Origin: Sphingorhabdus sp. Alg231-15
GTDB lineage: Bacteria > Pseudomonadota > Alphaproteobacteria > Sphingomonadales > Sphingomonadaceae
Assembly (NCBI RefSeq): GCF_900149705.1
Contig: NZ_LT703001.1
Span: 744,001-808,000, forward strand
Length of the DNA stretch: 64,000 bases
Direction: 5' to 3'
Shown here: one piece after another, positions 29,427-37,443 of the stretch
Layout: each line of letters opens with the position of its first letter
How positions within the stretch are numbered: the stretch's first letter is position 1
Translations under genes and position numbers: made by a program
Notes under the pieces: generated by a model
Told to the model about the DNA's origin: nothing
Seen by the model: the letters and a program-made list of their open reading frames with translations, nothing else
The model's database searches: none

Positions 29427-29469
29427 TCGCTTTAGGGAAGCGCCGTTGTCCGGAGTCGGGGGTTTGTTG

Positions 29470-29742
29470 ATGTCGGAAAATCTTGATTTGGCGCCAGAAG
29501 CCGCAGTCCGTGCCGTAATGCAGGACATTCTTGGATTGGATGCCGCGCAAGTCAGCGCCTTTACCGCGGATACTGAGCTTTTCGGAGCTTTACCTGAGCT
29601 CGACAGCATGGCTGTGGCCGGACTGCTCACTGAGCTTGAAGATCGTCTGGATATCATGATCGAGGATGATGAAGTCGACGGCGAGCTGTTCGAAACCTTC
29701 GGCAACTTGGTCGCCTTTGCAGAGATGAAGGTCGCTGGGTGA
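29470..29742 (+). CDS. Acyl carrier protein, exosortase A associated
   Basis: A 90-residue acidic four-helix carrier protein. Ser46 in PELDSMAVAGL is the attachment site for 4'-phosphopantetheine. ATG 29470 follows GGGGG at a good distance; a TTG at 29446 is open but unlikely. It overlaps the next gene by four bases (GTGA). With the ligase, decarboxylase and acetyltransferase around it, it may carry an activated acyl or amino-acyl group used to decorate the polysaccharide (inference). Confidence 0.9.
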   Translation: MSENLDLAPEAAVRAVMQDILGLDAAQVSAFTADTELFGALPELDSMAVAGLLTELEDRLDIMIEDDEVDGELFETFGNLVAFAEMKVAG

Positions 29743-30449
29743 CGGCAACGCTCGAATTTTCGAGTTACCAGTTTGACGGCCGTGACGAACTGTGTCTGAT
29801 CGCAGGTGCTCAGCATAGCCGGACTATCTTCCTGATCCCGCCTCTATTCGATGAAATGAACCGCATGCGGCGGATGATGCTGGATGTCATGCGGTTGCTG
29901 GACAGCAAGAGCATAGGCAGCGTCCTGCCGGACCTCCCCGGCACCAATGAAAGCTTGTTTCCCGCTGATCTGGCCAGTCTGGCGATCTGGCGAAACGCTC
30001 TACTCGCCTGCCTGACCCAATACCCGTCCACGCCTTCAATCGCTGCCTTTCGCGGGGGATGTTTGATTGACAGCTTTGCCGATGATGTCCGGATATGGAG
30101 GTTTTCTCCGGTCAAGGGCTCAACTCTGTTAAGAACCATGATGCGCACCCGGATTGCGTCCGACAAAGAGGCCGGGCTATCAACCGATATGGCGCAAATT
30201 ACCACCGAAGCCCGCAGCGGCAGTGTTAATCTTGCAGGCAACAGCATAGGATCTGCGCTCTTTTCTGAGCTGGAAGAAGCCGCACCAATCGCTGTGGAAA
30301 ATGTCCACACTGTTCAATTGGAAAGCAGCACGCGCGCTGCGGACGCCAAACTCGCCGGTTCCGCGCTCTGGCTGCGGGCTGAGCCCGGTGAAGATCTGCT
30401 GCTGTCCGGTGTCATTGCGGACAGTCTCGCCGCGTGGGTTCGCGCATGA
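29739..30449 (+). CDS. Alpha/beta-hydrolase-like protein, XrtA system type 2
   Basis: A 236-residue protein resembling hydrolase 2 of the exosortase A system (TIGR03101-like). An oxyanion-like start (RTIFLIPPLFDEMNRMRRM) and the PDLPGTNES strand fit an alpha/beta hydrolase. Where a nucleophile elbow GxSxG would be expected the sequence reads AAFRGG, with Arg in place of Ser, so it may be catalytically inactive or use another chemistry. The GTG start overlaps the acyl carrier gene and its stop overlaps the next hydrolase. Confidence 0.8.
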   Translation: MTATLEFSSYQFDGRDELCLIAGAQHSRTIFLIPPLFDEMNRMRRMMLDVMRLLDSKSIGSVLPDLPGTNESLFPADLASLAIWRNALLACLTQYPSTPSIAAFRGGCLIDSFADDVRIWRFSPVKGSTLLRTMMRTRIASDKEAGLSTDMAQITTEARSGSVNLAGNSIGSALFSELEEAAPIAVENVHTVQLESSTRAADAKLAGSALWLRAEPGEDLLLSGVIADSLAAWVRA

Positions 30450-31267
30450 CGCGGTCCTTTCATCAATTTGTGTGCGAAGATCAATTGCTCGCAGGAACGC
30501 TTGATCATGGCCAATTGACAACCGGCCTGCTGATCGTCAGCGGCGGCAATGAAATCCGCGCTGGAGCCCATGCCGGTATGGCAAAACTGGCCGCTCGCAT
30601 GGCCGAGAAAGGCTTCCCTGTTTTCCGCTATGATCGCCGTGGTATCGGAGACAGCAGCGGGGCAAATCGGGGATTTCTCGAAACGCAGGCCGACATTCAA
30701 TCGGCTCTTGCCTGTTTTCACAAATCCAGTCCGCACATCGAAAAAATTGTCGCCTTTGGTAATTGCGATGCCTCATCCGCCTTGGCGTTGTTTGGCGCCC
30801 AAGTCGCCATTGATGGCTTCATCCTTGCCAATCCCTGGGTGATCGAAAATTCTGAACCTGCATCCGATGCGCCCACTGCCCCACCACCCTCGGCGATACG
30901 GTCGCGCTATTGGGAACGGTTGAAGAATCCACAATCGATTATCGACCTGCTAACCGGTAAGATTAATCTCAGAAAACTTGCTAATGGACTTAAACAAGCC
31001 ATTCAAAAACAAACAAATACTAACTTATCTGTTCAACTTCAAACCGGGTTGAACCGGTTAGCCAAGCCTTGCCATATCGTGTTGGCCAACCGGGACACCA
31101 CGGCCCGCGCGTTTCTTGCGGCATGGGACAGCAAGGGGTTTCGCAAAACCAGAAGCTCGCCGCAGATCACAATCGCTTCACTGGATAGCGCTTCGCACAG
31201 CTTTGCCGATGATCCTTCGGAACGTTGGCTGGATAGCCAGATACTCGAGATGCTCGAAAACGCCTGA
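30446..31267 (+). CDS. Alpha/beta hydrolase, XrtA system type 1
   Basis: A 273-residue alpha/beta hydrolase of the hydrolase 1 exosortase A type (TIGR03100-like). VSGGNEIRAGAHAGMAKLA and FPVFRYDRRGIGDSSG are the family strand-turn motifs. The elbow reads FGNCDASSA, placing Cys where Ser normally sits, similar to dienelactone hydrolase. ATG 30446 overlaps the previous stop (ATGA). The substrate is not known. It ends directly against the stop of trxB on the other strand, with no bases between. Confidence 0.87.
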   Translation: MTRSFHQFVCEDQLLAGTLDHGQLTTGLLIVSGGNEIRAGAHAGMAKLAARMAEKGFPVFRYDRRGIGDSSGANRGFLETQADIQSALACFHKSSPHIEKIVAFGNCDASSALALFGAQVAIDGFILANPWVIENSEPASDAPTAPPPSAIRSRYWERLKNPQSIIDLLTGKINLRKLANGLKQAIQKQTNTNLSVQLQTGLNRLAKPCHIVLANRDTTARAFLAAWDSKGFRKTRSSPQITIASLDSASHSFADDPSERWLDSQILEMLENA

Positions 31268-32233
31268 CTATTCGGCTGCGAGCAACTCAAATTCTTCCTC
31301 AGCCAGAAACCGCTCGGCATCCAGAGCAGCCATACAGCCGGTGCCTGCCGCTGTCACAGCCTGCCGATAGACGTGATCCATCACATCACCGCAGGCAAAG
31401 AGGCCCGGGATCTTGGTTTTGGGCGTGCCCGGCTCGACTTCGATATAACCGCCGTCAATTAGCTCAAGATGATCCTTGAAAATCTCGGTCGCGGGCGCAT
31501 GGCCGATAGCGACAAACGCACCGTCAGTGGCCAGATGGCTCTTCTCGCCGGTCTGCGTATCAACGAGGTCAACACCAACCAGCCCCTCGGGATCACCGCC
31601 ACCAACAAATTTCTCGACCGTCTTGTTCCACAATACGGTGATTTTCGGGTTGGCAAACAAGCGGTCCTGCAGGATTTTCTCCGAACGCAAGCTGTCACGA
31701 CGATGGATCAGCGTCACGTCATCACTGTGATTGGTCATATAGAGTGCTTCTTCGACCGCAGTATTACCACCGCCGATCACAACCACTTTCTTGCCCCGAT
31801 AGAAAAAGCCGTCACAGGTGGCACAGGCCGAAACACCCTTGCCGCCGAGCTGTTCTTCCCCCGGTACACCCAGCCATTTGGCCTGCGCACCGGTCGCAAT
31901 GACCAATGTGTCACCTTCATAAACCGTGCCACCATCGCCGGTCATCCGGAAAGGACGCTGTGAAATATCGACATCGACAATCGTGTCAAACATGGTCCGC
32001 GTGCCGACCTTGTCCGCCTGCGCCTGCATTTCTTCCATCAGCCAGGGTCCCTGCACGACATCGCGAAAGCCGGGATAGTTTTCCACGTCGGTGGTGATGG
32101 TCAACTGACCGCCCGGTTGCAGCCCCTGTACCACAATCGGTTCCAAGCCAGCGCGTGCGCCATAGATGGCAGCGCTCAGGCCCGCGGGGCCGGAGCCCAG
32201 GATCAGCATTTTTGTACGATGTGTTTCGGTCAT
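31268..32233 (-). CDS. trxB: Thioredoxin-disulfide reductase
   Basis: NADPH-dependent flavoenzyme that reduces thioredoxin. The FAD motif GSGPAGLSAAIYGARAG is at residues 13-29, the redox pair is CATC (137-140), the NADPH motif VIGGGNTAVEEAL lies near 152, and the second FAD motif GLFACGDVMD lies near 280. 321 residues, usual length. GGA precedes the ATG. It is a single gene convergent with the XrtA hydrolase. Confidence 0.95.
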   Translation of the reverse strand: MTETHRTKMLILGSGPAGLSAAIYGARAGLEPIVVQGLQPGGQLTITTDVENYPGFRDVVQGPWLMEEMQAQADKVGTRTMFDTIVDVDISQRPFRMTGDGGTVYEGDTLVIATGAQAKWLGVPGEEQLGGKGVSACATCDGFFYRGKKVVVIGGGNTAVEEALYMTNHSDDVTLIHRRDSLRSEKILQDRLFANPKITVLWNKTVEKFVGGGDPEGLVGVDLVDTQTGEKSHLATDGAFVAIGHAPATEIFKDHLELIDGGYIEVEPGTPKTKIPGLFACGDVMDHVYRQAVTAAGTGCMAALDAERFLAEEEFELLAAE

Positions 32234-32367
32234 ATTTCCATCCTAGATTCGTTTTCTTCCACATAAGGATGCAAGGCCGCTCTCGGCAAGGGGCCACAAG
32301 AGAAGAATCGCTGTTGGCACAGATATGAGAACTATTGAGGTCCAATAAAAACTCCTCCCACCCGTTC

Positions 32368-32395
32368 CGTCATTCCAGCGAAAGTTGGAATGACG
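32368..32395. repeat. Hairpin CGTCATTCCAGC-GAAA-GTTGGAATGACG
   Basis: A 12-base-pair stem (one G-T pair) closed by a GAAA tetraloop lies between trxB and trhA. It matches a palindromic repeat type (CATTCC..GGAATG) that I recall as widespread in proteobacterial intergenic regions. It could act as a weak terminator or mRNA stabiliser for the trhA transcript, which ends toward it. No T-run follows. Confidence 0.7.
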
Positions 32396-32431
32396 ATAGA
32401 TAAAGCGCTTGCCGCTTGATCTGGCTAGTTC

Positions 32432-33106
32432 TCAGCCTACCGAAAGGGCCACCCAAATAGCGATGAAGAAAGACGCTCCACCCATCATCACGAAACCGTG
32501 CCAAATGGAATATCGAAACGGATATGTCTTGCGGGCATAGAAAATCGTGCCAAGAGAATAGAAGACGCCGCCTGCCACCATTGCAAAAAGCGATAGTCCA
32601 GGCAGTATTTCTAGCAAATCTGGCACAGCGATTATGCCCATCCATCCCAAGCCGAGATAGGAAGCAAGGGACCATCGCGAATCCAGATTCTTGCCATATA
32701 TCTTGTACAGCATCGCAGGGATTGTCAGCACCCAAACGATCGTGAGAATAAGCAAGCTAAACTCCGTATTCGCCAGAACAAAAAGCGGGGTGAACGTTCC
32801 GGCGATCGTCAGATAGATCGCAGCATGATCTATTCGGCGCAGCGTAAGCCGTAGATCATGATATGGCGACAAGTGATAGAACATGGAAATGACGTGAGAA
32901 AATATCACACAGATCACATAGACTCCCGACGCTCCGATCACTGCCAGACCATGCCCAGCAGCAGCCTGCATCAGCAATGCCAGGCCGCCAACCAAAATCA
33001 ATACCAAACCTATGGCATGGACAATCAGATCGGCGCGGCGCTCAAGTTTGTTAGGAGTGGGATACATTCGCATATAATCATTGGAGACGGGACTGTGTGT
33101 CAGCAT
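32432..33106 (-). CDS. trhA: PAQR/hemolysin III-family membrane protein TrhA
   Basis: A 224-residue protein with seven predicted membrane helices. Conserved family residues appear in FSHVISMFYHLSPYH, RRIDHAAIYLTIAGTFTP and FRYSIWHGFVMMGG, including the His residues proposed to bind metal in PAQR proteins. TrhA-type proteins are linked to membrane fluidity and energetics. The start is uncertain: ATG 33106, 33073 or 33067. Confidence 0.88.
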   Translation of the reverse strand: MLTHSPVSNDYMRMYPTPNKLERRADLIVHAIGLVLILVGGLALLMQAAAGHGLAVIGASGVYVICVIFSHVISMFYHLSPYHDLRLTLRRIDHAAIYLTIAGTFTPLFVLANTEFSLLILTIVWVLTIPAMLYKIYGKNLDSRWSLASYLGLGWMGIIAVPDLLEILPGLSLFAMVAGGVFYSLGTIFYARKTYPFRYSIWHGFVMMGGASFFIAIWVALSVG

Positions 33107-33300
33107 ATTTATTGCGGACAGTCACCTAATAAATAACAATTGCTTGCCCATTGCCCGCAAGAGCGCCCTTAAGATTCTCGCATACCCGTCATCTTCAACG
33201 CAGTTCTGGAATATGGTGACCTTTCCAAAAGATGGCAGTCGTCCGGCTACGAACGAAGAATGAAACTCACTAGTGGTCATTCAATTCCGATACCATCGAA

Positions 33301-33371
33301 TGTCCGCTTTATCCCGAAAGCGGACATTAGCTTTGGCCTCTATTCAAGACCGCAATTGGGGTGGATTGCGG
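33301..33371. repeat. Interspersed hairpin element, copy 1
   Basis: Perfect 10-bp stem TGTCCGCTTT (33301-33310) / AAAGCGGACA (33317-33326) with loop ATCCCG, then a second hairpin CCGCAAT (33350-33356) / ATTGCGG (33365-33371). It lies directly upstream of the lipoprotein gene at 33397. The same hairpin recurs at least eight more times between 33 and 51 kb. Confidence 0.85.
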
Positions 33372-33396
33372 ACATTGTTGCCAGTATGCTCGAAAG

Positions 33397-33885
33397 ATGG
33401 AGGCATCTTCAATTTTCCGGCCCTTTGTCGGGCTACTTCTTGCGCTTGCAACAGTGGCGTGTGGCAGTGCCACGACGAAGAAGCCGACTACAGTCGAAGA
33501 ATTTATTGCGCAGATAGATCAACTGAACGGTCAAACAGTCATGGTTACTGGCTATCTCAGCGAGTGTGAGGCGCTTAGCTGCATGCTCTACCGGAACAAA
33601 GAGGAGTCTGACGACGTGGATCGCGCAATGTCAGATATGCGCGCCGCCCTGGAGGAAGGGGCCACTGACGTATCAGGCATTCCACTCCCCGATCATCCAT
33701 CCATTTCAATTGGCCCCGGATCGCAGTTCTCATTCTTCGACTTGCGCGCCTATTTTTACGCGAACGGCTATGTCGTGATTACCGGCGAGGCGACTAATCA
33801 ATGTCGTTCAGAAGGCGCAGGTTGCTTCGACAGGGTGGGGGATCTTAAACCCATTTCCGTCCGTTCAGCACCCGCGCCATCCTAG
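33397..33885 (+). CDS. Hypothetical lipoprotein
   Basis: A 162-residue predicted lipoprotein starting MEASSIFRPFVGLLLALATVACGS, with lipobox TVAC. The mature part (KPTTVEEFIAQIDQLNGQTVMVTGYLSEC) resembles an OB-like small domain, and several Cys could form disulfides. No family recognised. An in-frame ATG upstream (33361) lies inside the repeat hairpin, so ATG 33397 is preferred. It is flanked on both sides by interspersed hairpin repeats. Confidence 0.65.
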   Translation: MEASSIFRPFVGLLLALATVACGSATTKKPTTVEEFIAQIDQLNGQTVMVTGYLSECEALSCMLYRNKEESDDVDRAMSDMRAALEEGATDVSGIPLPDHPSISIGPGSQFSFFDLRAYFYANGYVVITGEATNQCRSEGAGCFDRVGDLKPISVRSAPAPS

Positions 33886-33946
33886 CGAAGGCAAGGGTTA
33901 GGGCGGTCCGCAATTCGGGCGAAAGCGAAACTACCGGTACTTTTTT

Positions 33947-34013
33947 CTAATATCTGCTTTTGCGCCCAAAGCAGATATTAGCGTTGCGACCGCTTCATCC
34001 CGAAAGCGGACAT
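33947..34013. repeat. Interspersed hairpin element, copy 2 (compensated stem)
   Basis: Perfect 14-bp stem CTAATATCTGCTTT (33947-33960) / AAAGCAGATATTAG (33968-33981), loop TGCGCCC. Compared with other copies (TGTCCGCTTT/AAAGCGGACA) two bases differ in each arm and pairing is kept. A second hairpin CCGCTT (33990-33995) / AAGCGG (34004-34009) with loop CATCCCGA follows. Confidence 0.88.
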
Positions 34014-34106
34014 TAGCAATCTGGTTGTTTGGTTCAATCAATAGGGTTAGGGATTTCAAATCTTGGCCACCTAGGAAAACCCTAGTTAACTGAGGACTAA
34101 GAAAGA

Positions 34107-34583
34107 ATGATATCAGAAGAAAACATTTGGAAACTTGGTGGAGCTGGCATTTTAACGCTGCTTAGTGGTTTTGCACTGATACAGGGCGTGACCATTTACA
34201 CCCCAACTCCACTATATATTATTCTTTTCGCTTGGATTATTCCGCCATTAGCTGTTGTTCTAATGCCTATATGTTACGTCGTGGTTTTACATCTAGGAAT
34301 AAAATCACCTAGATTCTCCTTATATGTCTTAATCCTATGCTTGATGTTCAGTGCCTTAAACGCTTGGTCGATTTACGGAGCCTGGGATTATGGAATACGT
34401 TATCAAGGTGAGTTACATACCCAAATCGTCGCCATCGAGAATATTGTATCATTTGCTATTGTAACCGGCTTAGCGATCTACGCACATTTGAGAAAAATTC
34501 GAACTGGAACTCTTCTGGCGAACTTCTCCCTCTTTACACTGTTGTCTTGGTGCGCGTTCCCCTACTTAGGTGAACTGCCTTAA
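34107..34583 (+). CDS. Hypothetical five-helix membrane protein
   Basis: A 158-residue, very hydrophobic protein with about five predicted membrane helices (near residues 9-28, 33-58, 62-85, 105-125 and 132-152). I recognise no family. The gene is more AT-rich than the surrounding genes, which hints at different ancestry. It lies between hairpin copies 2 and 3, without an obvious partner. Confidence 0.6.
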   Translation: MISEENIWKLGGAGILTLLSGFALIQGVTIYTPTPLYIILFAWIIPPLAVVLMPICYVVVLHLGIKSPRFSLYVLILCLMFSALNAWSIYGAWDYGIRYQGELHTQIVAIENIVSFAIVTGLAIYAHLRKIRTGTLLANFSLFTLLSWCAFPYLGELP

Positions 34584-34658
34584 TGCTAACGTAGCAGCTG
34601 ATCTAAGTTCTCAAAGTCGAATATCCTATCGTCCGCATTTGCGTCTCAACAGTCATGG

Positions 34659-34730
34659 CCGCTTTATCCCGAAAGCGGACATTAGCATTCAGCATGCCCT
34701 ACAACGGCAATTGGCTGGTTTGCGGTCATT
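34659..34730. repeat. Interspersed hairpin element, copy 3
   Basis: CCGCTTT (34659-34665) / AAAGCGG (34672-34678) with loop ATCCCG, then GACATTAGC as in other copies, and a second imperfect hairpin CGGCAA (34705-34710) / TTGCGG (34720-34725), matching the second hairpin of copy 1. Confidence 0.82.
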
Positions 34731-34762
34731 GCTTTTCGTAAAACATCTGCAATAAACCGATA

Positions 34763-35206
34763 ATGAAACAATCCGCTGCCAAAATTGCCGATCATTTTTT
34801 GACGGTTGTATGGGATGGAAATCCACCGGACGATTCCGAGTTGAGCGCCGCACTCGATCAACTGCTATACCATTCGCACAGTGTCCCGTTTGCGGATTGT
34901 GCCGAAATCGATCTTGATCCTCCGGAAAGCGACTATCCCAAACTGTATAAAGAAGCTTCCGCCAGATTTCCTACTCTTGGATACTATCCGGTAGCCGACC
35001 CTCTAGAAACAACTGACGACAAAAAAACACTTGCAGACGCCATTGATGATATCGCTGATATCACAAATGACCTGCAAGAAGTTGTTTGGCGCGATGAAAA
35101 CTTGGGAGCAGGTGATGCAGCTTGGTATTTTCGCTTAATGTATTTTCATTGGGGAAATCACGCACGCCGGCTTTCAATGTATCTCCATGCCCGGCAACAT
35201 GGTTGA
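34763..35206 (+). CDS. DUF5063-domain protein
   Basis: A 147-residue acidic cytoplasmic protein. The central FPTLGYYPVADPLE, the following DAIDDIADITNDLQEVVW and the C-terminal FHWGNHARRLSMYLH fit the DUF5063 pattern (GYY, DDLADI.DL, HWG.H). Function of DUF5063 is unknown. The gene lies between hairpin copies 3 and 4 with no clear operon partner. Confidence 0.75.
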   Translation: MKQSAAKIADHFLTVVWDGNPPDDSELSAALDQLLYHSHSVPFADCAEIDLDPPESDYPKLYKEASARFPTLGYYPVADPLETTDDKKTLADAIDDIADITNDLQEVVWRDENLGAGDAAWYFRLMYFHWGNHARRLSMYLHARQHG

Positions 35207-35239
35207 ATGGCCGCATTTGGGGTGGAAACCGGCTGCTAG

Positions 35240-35274
35240 CGGTATGACCGCTTTATCCCGAAAGCGGACATTAG
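35240..35274. repeat. Interspersed hairpin element, copy 4
   Basis: CCGCTTT (35248-35254) / AAAGCGG (35261-35267), loop ATCCCG, followed by ACATTAG. It starts 34 bases after the DUF5063 stop. Confidence 0.82.
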
Positions 35275-35340
35275 AATATAAGCCGACTTCCCCTTTTGTG
35301 CGTTGGGGAATGGCAATACGCGTGTTAAATGTCCTCAATT

Positions 35341-35943
35341 ATGATCAAAAAAACAATACGTATAATGATTATCTTGTCGTCTGTTGGTTTAGTCAGTTGT
35401 GCCCCAACGAAAATTCCGTGGAATGCTTCTCCCGATTGGTCACTCAAGAACGGTATCATCTATACTTGGGACCAGTCAGTTGGAGATAGTTGCGTTGCTT
35501 GGATGGCAAATGAAGACTGGGTTTCAGTCCGTGTACTAGTCGACTCACAATGCAAAGGATCTAATGCAGCAGACTCTGACAAATCCAGAGGACTGGAATA
35601 TTCTTCCACATTCGATGAAATGCTCTTTCATGGTTATTGGCCTTGGACTGCAGATCTTTTTGATGATCTTATCGTGTTTGATGACAAGGGGAGCTGGGTC
35701 GAAACCCTCCCATGCCCCAACTCACTTTCACAGCAGCAGATCAAGGAGATGCAGGCTGTAGTGAAAGACGCTTTAGGCAATACAAAAACAAATGGTGAAA
35801 AGCGAGTTCTCAACCGAATCTCTGAAAGACTTGCCGTAACTGATGGTTCAAAACTCGCCAGCTCACAATTTGGATGTAAGCACGATCCTTTCGATCCATC
35901 AGAGGGTCAACGAATGGCGAGAGAGAACCCATGGATAGATTGA
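35341..35943 (+). CDS. Hypothetical lipoprotein
   Basis: About 200 residues, with signal peptide MIKKTIRIMIILSSVGLVSC and lipobox SVGLVSC. An ATG at 35329 is also in frame. The mature domain (DWSLKNGIIYTWDQSVGDSCVAWM, ELMLFHGYWPWTADLFDDLIVFD-like stretch) is rich in aromatic residues and has four or more Cys. I recognise no family. It lies between hairpin copies 4 and 5. Confidence 0.6.
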   Translation: MIKKTIRIMIILSSVGLVSCAPTKIPWNASPDWSLKNGIIYTWDQSVGDSCVAWMANEDWVSVRVLVDSQCKGSNAADSDKSRGLEYSSTFDEMLFHGYWPWTADLFDDLIVFDDKGSWVETLPCPNSLSQQQIKEMQAVVKDALGNTKTNGEKRVLNRISERLAVTDGSKLASSQFGCKHDPFDPSEGQRMARENPWID

Positions 35944-35983
35944 ATTTGTAAACAGCGATTAATTCAACCGATGGCGATTGAGA

Positions 35984-36010
35984 CCGCTTTTGCGCCCAAA
36001 GCGGACGCTA
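35984..36010. repeat. Interspersed hairpin element, copy 5
   Basis: CCGCTTT (35984-35990) / AAAGCGG (35998-36004) with loop TGCGCCC, the same loop as the first hairpin of copy 2, then GACGCTAAC. Confidence 0.8.
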
Positions 36011-36058
36011 ACTGCAGGACTTCAAACTCCAAAATCGGGCGTAAACCAGTGCCGAAAT

Positions 36059-36946
36059 CTATCGCGCAAATTGCGCTGGAATATCGGGATCGTTCGTATC
36101 CAGTAGCGGAATAATATCCTCTGGCAGATCAGCATATGCATGCGTCCAGCGGGACACCCAATTGGGATCATTTACCTTACTGGGATGATAACCGGGAACC
36201 AGCGAGCGCAACATGGCTGGTGAGGCCTTGATCAGAAAACGCGAAACCATCTTCCATAGTCGTAGCCGACTGCTGAAACTGTTCCACAGGCCGTCACGTT
36301 TAAGCATGCGGTTATAGCCTTTGCGGCTTGCCCAAGCGACATGGAAGCTGCCGTAGATCAATCCCCACGTGCGGGGCCAGTAGCTGCCAAATAAGTCCTG
36401 ATAGAGATCATAGGCGACATTCTTGTGTTCTGTCTCTTCGACCATATGCCACAAGATCAAGGACGACACCGATGGATCAGCATTTTTGAACAGATCCCGC
36501 CGCTCTTCAATGAGCCATTCGGTCATGCCCATCGTCATGGTTTCAAAACCCGCCGTATAGGCCAATCGCCAGCGCAGGCTTTTCTTCTGGAATTTCTTAT
36601 ATTCCGCCGTCATCGCGTCTTCGACATCTGCCAGTTCAGGATAGTGCGTTTTCAAAATTTCGTTGTAGCGGCGGTGATTTTGAAAATGATTGCCTTCTTG
36701 CGCCATGAAGCCGTGGACATCATCTTTCAGTTGCTTGTTGCTGGCACTCTTCAGCGCCTCTCTCACGGTCTTGATCAGAAAAGGTTCCAAATAAGGCATT
36801 GTGAGGGATGCTCCGTTTGCCATGTGGCTCCATTCCGGCCGACCTGGATGCCAAACCGGATTAATACCTTCTTCGAATGAGAAAGGAATGGCACGAACTA
36901 CGATACCTCCGGCTTGTGGATGTGGGACTTTTGCTCGAGCGTTCAT
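36059..36946 (-). CDS. Metal-dependent hydrolase (PF10118-like, ferritin-like diiron fold)
   Basis: About 295 residues, related to the predicted metal-dependent hydrolase family PF10118. Metal-ligand-like motifs are QEGNHFQNHRRYNE and HMVEETEHKNVAYD, each with Glu and His in helices. ATG 36946 overlaps the upstream membrane-protein stop by four bases, so it belongs to the padR-headed operon. Such proteins often occur in catabolic gene groups of sphingomonads and actinobacteria; the substrate is unknown. Confidence 0.83.
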   Translation of the reverse strand: MNARAKVPHPQAGGIVVRAIPFSFEEGINPVWHPGRPEWSHMANGASLTMPYLEPFLIKTVREALKSASNKQLKDDVHGFMAQEGNHFQNHRRYNEILKTHYPELADVEDAMTAEYKKFQKKSLRWRLAYTAGFETMTMGMTEWLIEERRDLFKNADPSVSSLILWHMVEETEHKNVAYDLYQDLFGSYWPRTWGLIYGSFHVAWASRKGYNRMLKRDGLWNSFSSRLRLWKMVSRFLIKASPAMLRSLVPGYHPSKVNDPNWVSRWTHAYADLPEDIIPLLDTNDPDIPAQFAR

Positions 36947-37443
36947 ACTTTCGACTCCAGTGATTGATATTTCTTCCATGCGCCCCATGCAAAAAGCCCG
37001 AAACCGATATGCACGGCGATAATGGGCGGCCAGCCGAACAGGTAGATGATGTTGTTGATCGTCACGTCGCCTGGAAACGGGCCGCCACCAAATTCAAGAC
37101 CGCGGGTGCTGAAAACCGCATTGGCTATCGCCGGTAGCGTAAACAACCAGGCATAGGTGAGCGATGACCAGAATAGCCAAGTCTGACCTTTTGGACCCAG
37201 TGTCACAAATGGTGCGGCGGCCGCTAATGCGATAAGGATCAGGCCATTGGTAATGCCCTCCAGATGCGCCATATTCCAGGCACGACGATCGCCACCAATT
37301 TCCACTGGAATGTCGGTAAAAAGTGGCCATAGATCGAGTGCGCCCAGCAGGAAGAAGAAATAGAGCCATCCGCTCAGAGCCGCTGAAATTAAAAGCCCGA
37401 CCCCGTTGAGTACGAGCAACGCCCTTCTCTTATCGTTCAGCAT
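36943..37443 (-). CDS. Four-helix membrane protein resembling styrene-oxide isomerase
   Basis: A 166-residue protein with four predicted helices (about 9-34, 64-84, 88-110, 130-158). By memory, the pattern RRAWNMAHLEGITNGL, GLEFGGGPFPGDV and a final AGA/GxxAWGAW helix matches StyC-type styrene-oxide isomerases, where a His in the AH segment ligates heme. Here that His is residue 60, with Asn66 nearby. No styrene monooxygenase genes are present, so the epoxide substrate would differ. It overlaps padR by 14 bases and the hydrolase by four. Confidence 0.6.
   Translation of the reverse strand: MLNDKRRALLVLNGVGLLISAALSGWLYFFFLLGALDLWPLFTDIPVEIGGDRRAWNMAHLEGITNGLILIALAAAAPFVTLGPKGQTWLFWSSLTYAWLFTLPAIANAVFSTRGLEFGGGPFPGDVTINNIIYLFGWPPIIAVHIGFGLFAWGAWKKYQSLESKV

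Noticed and set aside
33301-36010. Classical integron attC array
   Set aside because: No GTTRRRY/RYYYAAC core pair brackets the genes consistently, and no intI gene is in the window.
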